NCBI GenBank assembly: GCA_022616215.1
Contig: JAKEFE010000027.1
Location: 1 to 7,561, forward strand
Length of the DNA: 7,561 nt
Direction of reading: 5' to 3'
DNA from: Candidatus Parcubacteria bacterium
GTDB lineage: Bacteria; Patescibacteriota; Minisyncoccia; Phycocordibacterales; Phycocordibacteraceae
The position numbers were made by a program, and so were the translations under genes. A model generated the notes under the pieces. The model ran no database searches, was not told the DNA's origin, and saw only the letters and a list, made by a program, of their open reading frames with translations. Shown here piece by piece: positions 1-4,527 of the stretch; position 1 is the stretch's first letter; every line of letters begins with the position of its first letter.

Positions 1-16
1 CACTTCTTTACTTACA

Positions 17-51
17 AAACAAAAAAGGCCCATACAGGGCCTTTTTTGTTT
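17..51. terminator. Bidirectional rho-independent terminator
   Basis: Bases 17-31 and 37-51 are perfect reverse complements: a 15-bp stem with a 5-nt loop (ATACA). The G+C core GGCCC/GGGCC is flanked by A6 on the left and T6 on the right, so either strand gives a hairpin followed by a U-tract (TTTTTTGTTT on plus, TTTTTTGTTTTG on minus). It could end a plus-strand gene lying left of the window, and it lies exactly at the stop codon of the putative minus-strand small ORF at 50-172. Confidence 0.92.
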
Positions 52-172
52 ATTTAAATCCTGAACCAGTCCCGGGGTCAATGCCGCCTCCGCTCCCTCC
101 ACCACCAGGCATGTATGTGTTATTCATATGCTTTGTATTTCTTGTCTTATAAATGCGAGCTTTGTAATACAT
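50..172 (-). CDS. Possible small Gly-rich protein (40 aa or 25 aa)
   Basis: This minus-strand frame runs from ATG at 172-170 to TAA at 52-50. It would encode 40 residues with a basic, Tyr-containing N-terminal half (MYYKARIYKT...) and a striking C-terminal tail, PGGGGSGGGIDPGTGSGFK. A second in-frame ATG at 127-125 would give 25 residues. The frame is closed upstream by TAA at 193-191. A weak purine run (GGAAAAG) precedes the longer start. The best support is position: the stop codon falls in the base of a strong hairpin with a U-tract in the minus direction, as expected at the end of a real gene. Against it are the short length, low complexity, no recognised family and a TATAAG box (151-146) without a good -35. 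I do not recognise the product. A chance open frame in a G+C-rich stretch is equally likely. Confidence 0.3.
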   Translation of the reverse strand: MYYKARIYKTRNTKHMNNTYMPGGGGSGGGIDPGTGSGFK

Positions 173-454
173 CTTTTCCAAATACGCACTTTATTTCGAT
201 GACGCCGCCACTTGTCGAGAGCCGTTGAGATCTGCGTCTCTCGGATTCTTTTCGATTCTCGCGGTCTGGCGCGGCCTGTCCCGTTGGAAGTTCTATACAT
301 GAAGTCCGCAGGCGGCAACACGGAGCCGCAAGGCGTGTTCGCTTCCATTCCCCCAAAGACAACGAACTCTCGTTGAACTTCCAATGGGATGAATCATCCT
401 ACCTACAAGCATATCAAACACTCGGCCGGAGAGCTGGAAGAAGCTGTGGATTTC
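173..454. other. Intergenic stretch without a recognised gene
   Basis: About 280 bases lie between the small minus-strand ORF and the tRNA promoter. Several frames stay open on both strands: a minus-strand frame at 124-384 and a plus-strand frame from 203 to the TAG at 482-484 with a single TGA at 374-376. They overlap each other and none resembles a protein family I know. The core (about 200-340) is richer in G+C than its edges and contains several inverted repeats, the longest at 277-293/375-391. Smaller pairs are 216-221 with 238-243, and 361-365 with 370-374. The content fits a structured RNA or a decayed gene better than an intact coding sequence. Confidence 0.5.
277..391 (+). ncRNA. Candidate structured RNA, class unknown
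   Basis: Bases 277-293 pair with 375-391 in 17 consecutive base pairs when read as plus-strand RNA. Fourteen are Watson-Crick pairs and three are G-U pairs (277-391, 278-390, 283-385). On the minus strand the same three positions become C-A mismatches, so the helix suits a plus-strand transcript. The 81-nt interior can form a hairpin at 361-374 (AACGA/TCGTT, 4-nt loop) directly adjacent to the main helix, and an arm at 299-348 containing GCGGC/GCCGC (312-316 with 325-329). I checked by eye for tmRNA, RNase P RNA and SRP RNA consensus motifs on both strands and saw none. No terminator separates it from the tRNA downstream, so its 3' end could be made by RNase P cleavage at 475. The boundaries are only those of the helix. 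Confidence 0.3.
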
Positions 455-463
455 TGCTACTAT
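455..463 (+). promoter_or_regulatory. Extended -10 promoter of tRNA-Ile
   Basis: TGCTACTAT is an extended -10 element (TGn followed by TACTAT, 4 of 6 matches to TATAAT). It ends 11 nt before the mature tRNA, so transcription would start around 470. The bases after it (CGGGGGC, 464-470) form a G+C-rich discriminator of the kind found at stable-RNA promoters under growth-rate and stringent control. The -35 region, 17 nt upstream (TGGAAG, 435-440), is poor, as often seen with extended -10 promoters. Confidence 0.45.
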
Positions 464-474
464 CGGGGGCACTT

Positions 475-547
475 GCAAGTGTAGCTCAGTTGGTAGAGCA
501 TCCGCCTGATACGCGGACGGTCGAAGGTTCGAATCCTTCCACTTGCA
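475..547 (+). tRNA. tRNA-Ile (anticodon GAT)
   Basis: A complete cloverleaf is visible. The acceptor stem GCAAGTG (475-481) pairs with CACTTGC (540-546) over 7 perfect pairs. The D arm has stems GCTC/GAGC and loop AGTTGGTA. The anticodon stem TCCGC/GCGGA encloses loop CTGATAC, giving anticodon GAT at 508-510. The variable loop is 5 nt, and the T arm GAAGG-TTCGAAT-CCTTC carries the canonical TTCGAAT. The discriminator base is A547. The 3' CCA is not encoded (CTA follows), so it must be added by CCA-adding enzyme. The anticodon GAU decodes AUU and AUC. Confidence 0.96.
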
Positions 548-589
548 CTAGTTATATACAGGGCACCACTTGAGTTGGGGAAGGGGCGG

Positions 590-595
590 TATACT
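590..595 (+). promoter_or_regulatory. -10 box TATACT directly upstream of the PrcB-like gene
   Basis: TATACT matches TATAAT at 5 of 6 positions and ends 7 nt before the ATG at 603, so the transcript would begin at or next to the start codon and be leaderless. The closest -35-like sequence (TTGAGT, 570-575) is only 14 nt away, which is too short for a good sigma-70 promoter, and the element at 17 nt (CACTTG) is weak. No Shine-Dalgarno sequence fits the ATG at 603, in agreement with a leaderless mRNA. Confidence 0.55.
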
Positions 596-602
596 AGAGC
601 CC

Positions 603-1100
603 ATGAGAGATGCCATAATCATCGCCGTTGTCTGTGTTGCGGCGGTTGCCGCTGGGGCATGGCTTTTTTTCACGAACGCAGGGAATCCACTCACTCCCTC
701 TTCAAACGGGCCGGTGGCGTTTACGGTGGTTATTGAGGGCGAACAATCCGGCGGGGTAACCGAACGCAAAAACTATCGGGTCAAAAGTCTTGAAGATGTT
801 GATGAGCTTTGGCGCTTTGTGTTTGGAACCAGTGGCCCAGCTATTCCTCCTGTTGATTTTTCTACCGAAGAATTGCTTGCTGTCTTTGACGGCACGCACT
901 CTTCCGGTGGTTACCGCATTGACGTTCTTTCCGTTGAAGACACGGCATCCGCGCGCATCATCACCATAAAGCACGTTGAGCCGGGCGCCTCGTGCATAAC
1001 GACTTCCGCAATTACCAGTCCGTTTCAAATAGTCCAACTTCCAAAAACAACGCTACCTATCACGCGTGAGGACGTGACGGAAGTCCGCGAGTGCGAATAA
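603..1100 (+). CDS. Membrane-anchored PrcB C-terminal-domain-like protein
   Basis: The protein has 165 aa. Residues 4-23 (AIIIAVVCVAAVAAGAWLFF) form one hydrophobic segment after a short charged N-terminus, giving a membrane anchor or uncleaved signal with the rest outside. Residues about 55-155 resemble the PrcB C-terminal domain (PF14343 type): a VDFSTEELLAVF strand after a Pro-rich turn, the GGYRIDV strand, then PGASC and a closing SPFQIVQLPK. In the founding case, Treponema PrcB partners a surface protease, but standalone PrcB-type domains are widespread and mostly uncharacterised. The two cysteines outside the anchor (131 and 164) could form a disulphide. An upstream in-frame ATG at 570 would add 11 residues that overlap the promoter, and I reject it. 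The gene sits between a tRNA and murD, 25 nt before the latter. No specific function can be assigned. Confidence 0.8.
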   Translation: MRDAIIIAVVCVAAVAAGAWLFFTNAGNPLTPSSNGPVAFTVVIEGEQSGGVTERKNYRVKSLEDVDELWRFVFGTSGPAIPPVDFSTEELLAVFDGTHSSGGYRIDVLSVEDTASARIITIKHVEPGASCITTSAITSPFQIVQLPKTTLPITREDVTEVRECE

Positions 1101-1113
1101 TTCTCCAATGCGT

Positions 1114-1119
1114 TAGGAT
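1114..1119 (+). promoter_or_regulatory. Translation or transcription signal before murD
   Basis: TTAGGATT precedes the murD ATG and can be read two ways. AGGA (1115-1118) is a Shine-Dalgarno sequence with a 7-nt spacer, which supports the start at 1126. TAGGAT (1114-1119) also matches the -10 consensus at 4 of 6 positions and ends 6 nt before the ATG, the same distance as the clearer -10 boxes at other genes here. With only 25 nt after the preceding stop codon, the ribosome-binding site is the simpler reading. Confidence 0.45.
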
Positions 1120-1125
1120 TGCCGA

Positions 1126-2442
1126 ATGGACGTCTCGGCGTATTTTCGCGGCAGAAAAATAACCATCATGGGGCTTGGTCTCCTTGGTCGGGGAGTGGGC
1201 GATGCAAAATATCTGGCCGGGTGTGGAGCAGAGCTCATTGTCACCGACCTCAAGTCAAAAGAAGACCTCGCGTCCTCTCTCAAGGAGCTTGAACAGTTTT
1301 CAAACATAACCTATGTGCTCGGCGAACATCGGCTAGAAGATTTTCGCGAGCGGGACATGCTGCTCAAAGCGGCTGGCGTGCCGCTTAACTCTCCGCACAT
1401 CGCCGAAGCTAAAAAACACGGGATTCCGGTTCGCATGAGTGCAGATTTATTTGCGGAACTGTCAGGCATACCCATTGTCGGCATTACCGGCACGCGCGGA
1501 AAATCTACGGTAACGCACATGATCCATCACCTACTTTCAAAAAGCGGAAAGAAAACGGTGCTGGGCGGCAACATTCGCGGAATGTCCACGCTTGCTCTTC
1601 TGCCGCAGATACAGGGGGACGAAATTGCAGTACTTGAACTTGACTCATGGCAACTCCAAGGATTTGGAGAAATAAAGAAGTCGCCACACGTAGCCGTGTT
1701 CACTACTTTTTTTCCCGATCATCTCAATTACTACAAAAGCGACATGGACGCATACCTTGCGGACAAAGCACATATTTTTTTGCACCAACATCCAGGCGAT
1801 ACGTTTGTGCTTGGTGCGCAAGCTGCACCGAAAATCAACAATGCCTACGCGGGTCGTTTCCCCGTGGATCCTATCATTCCAGACGCGCTACCGAGCGACT
1901 GGAAGCTTGGTGTTCCCGGAGAACACAATCGATACAATGCTGCGCTTGCACGCGCCACCGCCCGTGCGCTCGGAGTGTCCGATGTGAACGTCAAAAACGC
2001 ACTTGAATCATTTGCGGGCGTTCCCGGTCGTCTTGAGTGTGTGCGGGAAGTGGGCGGAGTACGGATATACAACGACACCACCGCAACGACACCAGAGGCA
2101 GCTATAGCCGCACTACGCGCGCTTGATGAAGAGGGGGGCAAGCGCATCGTGCTTATTGCCGGCGGAGCCGACAAAAGTCTTGATATGAAAGAGCTGGTTG
2201 CGGAAATCCGGAAACGCACCAAACGTATCATCCTTCTTGCCGGAAGTGGCACCAATGCAATTCTTGGCCAACTGCCGGACGCTTCCGTCTATGACAGTCT
2301 CAAAGGCGCGTTTGAAGAGGCGATGCGCTGTGCAAGGCCGGGTGATTTTGTTCTGCTGTCACCTGCGTTTGCGTCTTTCGGTATGTTCAAAAACGAATTT
2401 GACCGCGGCGATCAATTTAACGCGCTCGTCAAAAGTCTATGA
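1126..2442 (+). CDS. murD: UDP-N-acetylmuramoyl-L-alanine--D-glutamate ligase
   Basis: This cytoplasmic enzyme adds D-Glu to UDP-MurNAc-L-Ala with ATP hydrolysis, the second amino-acid step of peptidoglycan precursor synthesis. At 438 aa it has the usual three-domain length. The N-terminal Rossmann-like domain carries GLGLLGRG (16-23) and GVPLNSP (84-90). The central ATPase domain carries the P-loop GITGTRGKST (119-128), GGNI (147-150), LELDSWQLQG (170-179), DHLNYY (198-203) and ADK (212-214), whose Lys214 is the likely carbamylated lysine. The C-terminal domain carries PGEHNRYN (264-271), YNDTTATTPEA (315-325), AGGADKSLD (345-353) and SPAFASFGMFKNEFDRGDQF (412-431). Relative to E. coli, the P-loop has Arg for Asn and NDSKAT reads NDTTAT, so the usual Lys is replaced. 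The stop codon TGA overlaps the murC start (ATGA), which suggests translational coupling. Confidence 0.95.
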   Translation: MDVSAYFRGRKITIMGLGLLGRGVGDAKYLAGCGAELIVTDLKSKEDLASSLKELEQFSNITYVLGEHRLEDFRERDMLLKAAGVPLNSPHIAEAKKHGIPVRMSADLFAELSGIPIVGITGTRGKSTVTHMIHHLLSKSGKKTVLGGNIRGMSTLALLPQIQGDEIAVLELDSWQLQGFGEIKKSPHVAVFTTFFPDHLNYYKSDMDAYLADKAHIFLHQHPGDTFVLGAQAAPKINNAYAGRFPVDPIIPDALPSDWKLGVPGEHNRYNAALARATARALGVSDVNVKNALESFAGVPGRLECVREVGGVRIYNDTTATTPEAAIAALRALDEEGGKRIVLIAGGADKSLDMKELVAEIRKRTKRIILLAGSGTNAILGQLPDASVYDSLKGAFEEAMRCARPGDFVLLSPAFASFGMFKNEFDRGDQFNALVKSL

Positions 2443-3656
2443 AACTGTTCATGTCCGGTATCGGAGGCATTGGAATGAGCGCGCTTGCGCAGCTGTATGC
2501 CGCGCAGGGGCATGAGGTGATTGGGTCTGACAGGGCGCTGTCGCCGACGACAGAGCTTCTGGAGCGAAAAGGCATTCGGGTGCTTATCGTTCAGCGGGCA
2601 GAGAATGTGCCGGACGACGCAAACCTGCTCATATATTCGGACGCGGTGCCGGATTCAAACCCCGAGCGCGTACGCGCTCGGGAACTTTGCATACCACAAC
2701 GTTCGTACTTTGAAGCGCTCGGTGAGGTGTCAAAGAGCATGACGACTATCGCCGTTGCCGGTACGCACGGAAAAACGACGACGACGGCAATGCTCGTAAA
2801 GATATTGAAAGATGCAGGTAAAAATCCGACGGCCATCATTGGTTCTATCGTAAAAGATTTCGGTTCAAATTTTGTTGAGGGCGACCCGAATCTCCTTGTG
2901 GTGGAAGCGTGCGAATATCGAGACCACCTCTTGGAACTTTCCCCGAAGTATCTGGTGATTACGAATATGGAGTGGGACCACACCGACTGGTTTACCACAG
3001 AAGCGCAGATGCGCCAGACGTTTCAAAAAGCCATTGATGCCGTGCCGTCCGATGGAAAAGTAATCGATGAAACAGTGTACACACACGAGCCGGAGTACGA
3101 GCTCTCGCTCATTGGGGAGTTCAATCAAGACAATGCGCGCGCGGCCGCGGCGGCCGCGCGTGTGGCGTTTCCCGACATTACTGAAGAAACAATTCGCGCA
3201 TCGTTGAAATCGTTCCAAGGGACATGGCGGCGGTTTGAACTCAAAGGAACTTCTAAAAACGGCGCGGCCGTGTATGACGACTACGCGCACCATCCGACCG
3301 CTGTTTCAAAAACCATTGATGCCGTCCGCGAGAAGTTTCCGGACAAACAAATCGTCGTAGCGTTTCATCCACATCTCTACACCCGCACTCGCGACTTTAT
3401 GAATGAATTCTCCACAGCGCTCGCCACAGCCGACGAGGTGTTTGTTGCGCCTATCTTTGGCGCGCGCGAAGAGCCGATAGACGGCATTACAAGCGAGGTA
3501 TTGGCGGAAAAAATACGTTTGGAGGGAGGTCATGCAGAGCATCTGCTGCTTGAGGCGATAGGCGAACGGCTCTCGCGTTACGGGGCCGATACGCTTATTA
3601 TCACCATGGGTGCGGGGGATATTTACAAGGTTGCTGACGCGCTTATCAAAAAATAA
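2439..3656 (+). CDS. murC: UDP-N-acetylmuramate--L-alanine ligase
   Basis: MurC adds L-Ala to UDP-MurNAc using ATP, the first committed amino-acid step and the reaction just before MurD. Motifs in order are: N-terminal GIGGIGMSALA (7-17), P-loop GTHGKTTTT (108-116), EACEYRDHLL (156-165), WDH (179-181), GEFNQDNARAA (226-236), FQGTWRRFE (259-267), YDDYAHHP (279-286), FHPHLYTRTRDF (309-320) and GAGDIYK (391-397). The YTRTRDF motif points to MurC rather than the recycling ligase Mpl. Length is 405 aa, against about 490 in E. coli. Most of the difference is in the central domain: only about 45 residues separate WDH from GEFNQDNA, where E. coli has roughly twice that. The start overlaps murD by 4 nt. 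The gene contains two strong palindromes, listed separately, one of which encodes an Ala run (235-240). Confidence 0.95.
   Translation: MKLFMSGIGGIGMSALAQLYAAQGHEVIGSDRALSPTTELLERKGIRVLIVQRAENVPDDANLLIYSDAVPDSNPERVRARELCIPQRSYFEALGEVSKSMTTIAVAGTHGKTTTTAMLVKILKDAGKNPTAIIGSIVKDFGSNFVEGDPNLLVVEACEYRDHLLELSPKYLVITNMEWDHTDWFTTEAQMRQTFQKAIDAVPSDGKVIDETVYTHEPEYELSLIGEFNQDNARAAAAAARVAFPDITEETIRASLKSFQGTWRRFELKGTSKNGAAVYDDYAHHPTAVSKTIDAVREKFPDKQIVVAFHPHLYTRTRDFMNEFSTALATADEVFVAPIFGAREEPIDGITSEVLAEKIRLEGGHAEHLLLEAIGERLSRYGADTLIITMGAGDIYKVADALIKK
2661..2682. repeat. Perfect 22-bp palindrome inside murC
   Basis: CCCGAGCGCGT followed directly by its reverse complement ACGCGCTCGGG forms a perfect palindrome. 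As RNA it can fold into a 9-bp G+C-rich stem with a GUAC loop. It encodes murC residues around NPERVRAREL in a surface region of the N-terminal domain. No T-tract follows, so it is not an intrinsic terminator. Confidence 0.85.
3138..3160. repeat. G+C palindrome encoding an Ala run in murC
   Basis: CGCGCGGCCGC (3138-3148), a central G, and GCGGCCGCGCG (3150-3160) form an 11-bp-arm palindrome of pure G+C. It contains two GCGGCCGC octamers 9 bp apart. It encodes the Ala-rich helix after GEFNQDNA in the MurC central domain. As RNA it could form about 10 pairs with a 3-nt loop. There is no U-tract. Confidence 0.85.
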
Positions 3657-3657
3657 C

Positions 3658-4332
3658 ATGGGAACATTATCAGTCGTTGCAACCCCCATAGGAAACCTCG
3701 GAGACATCACGCTTCGGGCACTTGAAACGCTGAAAGCGGCAGATGTGATCTTCTGTGAAGACACGCGCGTAACGGCGAAGCTCCTTGCAAAGTATGAGAT
3801 TACAAAACCGCTCATGCGCGCGGATGCGAATAAAGAAGACGTGGCGGCGGATACAATCATCACGCTCCTTGGGGAAGAGAAGCATGTGGCGCTCGTAACG
3901 GACGCGGGCACACCCGGAATTTCCGACCCGGGAGCGCGCATCGTCTCCTCTGTCCGACAGGCAATGTCGGACATACGGATAGAAGCCATTCCCGGCCCCT
4001 CTGCGCTCACGGCCGCGCTCTCCATTGCAGGCATACCTGCGACCGAATTCGTATTTCTTGGGTTTTTGCCGCACAAAAAAGGCCGCCAAACCCTTTTCAA
4101 AGAAATTGCCGCCGAAACACGTACCGTCGTGTTATACGAATCACCGCATCGCATTTTGAAAACCCTCGCCTCTCTTGCGGAATATGTGCCGGAGCGCCGC
4201 ATCGGCATTGCTCGCGAACTTACCAAGATGCACGAATCATTTGTGGAGGGGACGGGGAGCGAGCTCCTTGCATACTTTAACGACCATCCGGACGAAGTGC
4301 GGGGTGAATTTGTCGTCATCGTCCACCCCTGA
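3658..4332 (+). CDS. rsmI: 16S rRNA (cytidine(1402)-2'-O)-methyltransferase
   Basis: RsmI uses S-adenosylmethionine to 2'-O-methylate C1402 of 16S rRNA in the decoding centre of the small subunit. The 224-aa product shows the tetrapyrrole-methylase fold with family motifs: ATPIGNLGDIT (8-18), CEDTR (33-37), DAGTPGISDPG (82-92), IPGPSA (111-116), GFLP (135-138), YESPHR (160-165), RELTKMHE (186-193) and a final RGEFVVIV (215-222). It ends at that strand, so the C-terminal extension of the about 286-aa E. coli enzyme is absent. I chose ATG 3658, 1 nt after the murC stop, since the reading begins exactly with the family's N-terminal strand. An upstream in-frame ATG at 3610 lies inside murC and adds 16 unrelated residues. 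No Shine-Dalgarno sequence is visible, so translation probably depends on termination-reinitiation from murC. Confidence 0.94.
   Translation: MGTLSVVATPIGNLGDITLRALETLKAADVIFCEDTRVTAKLLAKYEITKPLMRADANKEDVAADTIITLLGEEKHVALVTDAGTPGISDPGARIVSSVRQAMSDIRIEAIPGPSALTAALSIAGIPATEFVFLGFLPHKKGRQTLFKEIAAETRTVVLYESPHRILKTLASLAEYVPERRIGIARELTKMHESFVEGTGSELLAYFNDHPDEVRGEFVVIVHP
3951..3973. repeat. 9-bp perfect hairpin inside rsmI
   Basis: TGTCCGACA (3951-3959) and TGTCGGACA (3965-3973) are exact reverse complements around loop GGCAA. The hairpin lies in codons for residues around SVRQAMSD, between the DAGTPG and IPGPSA motifs, a variable region of the family. No T-tract follows. It may be chance or a small mRNA structure. 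Confidence 0.7.
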
Positions 4333-4338
4333 TAAAAT
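4310..4338 (+). promoter_or_regulatory. Extended -10 promoter for the small membrane protein and DUF4015 genes
   Basis: TTGTCG (4310-4315, 4 of 6 to TTGACA) is separated by exactly 17 nt from TAAAAT (4333-4338, 5 of 6 to TATAAT), and TGA directly before the -10 makes it an extended -10 (TGATAAAAT). The box ends 6 nt before ATG 4345, which predicts a leaderless transcript. The promoter lies over the rsmI stop codon (TGA 4330-4332), so stop codon and extended -10 share bases. Confidence 0.65.
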
Positions 4339-4344
4339 CCATTC

Positions 4345-4527
4345 ATGTCACACGGAACTGTTCTGGCCGCACTCGGCATCCTGGTCGTACTCTCTCCCTT
4401 TGCAGGCCTCCCGTATAGTTACCTTACCTTTGTGCTCGTGGGGCTTGGGCTTCTCATTTCCTTGGTTGCCATATTCGCACACCTGAAGCGCCGCCAAAGA
4501 CCTGTTCATGAAGAATCCTCCCCCTAG
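4345..4527 (+). CDS. Small two-helix membrane protein
   Basis: This 60-aa product is almost entirely two hydrophobic segments, about residues 5-23 (TVLAALGILVVLSPFAGLP) and 27-46 (LTFVLVGLGLLISLVAIFA). They are followed by a basic stretch HLKRRQR and a short charged tail. Under the positive-inside rule both ends would be cytoplasmic. I do not recognise a named family. Small double-spanning proteins of this look are common hypothetical genes in Parcubacteria. The start is supported by the extended -10 promoter 6 nt upstream, and the gene overlaps the start of the DUF4015 gene by 20 nt in another frame, so the two are probably co-transcribed. There is no Shine-Dalgarno sequence, consistent with leaderless translation. 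Confidence 0.7.
   Translation: MSHGTVLAALGILVVLSPFAGLPYSYLTFVLVGLGLLISLVAIFAHLKRRQRPVHEESSP

Noticed and set aside
374..376. In-frame TGA as a sign of a UGA-to-Gly code or selenocysteine
   Set aside because: murD and rsmI end in TGA exactly where their families end, and no recognised gene has an internal TGA, so the standard bacterial meaning applies. I could not identify a selenocysteine insertion element.
124..384. Minus-strand 86-codon open frame in the region before the tRNA
   Set aside because: It overlaps the candidate RNA helix and another frame used by the small Gly-rich ORF. It has no recognisable domain or ribosome-binding site and is very basic with irregular composition, as expected from a chance frame in G+C-rich DNA.
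373..573. Plus-strand 66-codon open frame spanning the tRNA
   Set aside because: It reads straight through the tRNA-Ile gene, whose structure is unambiguous. It has no family resemblance.
3306..4379. Minus-strand 357-codon open frame opposite murC and rsmI
   Set aside because: Antisense shadow of two well-recognised genes. It covers their junction and shows no protein-like motif.
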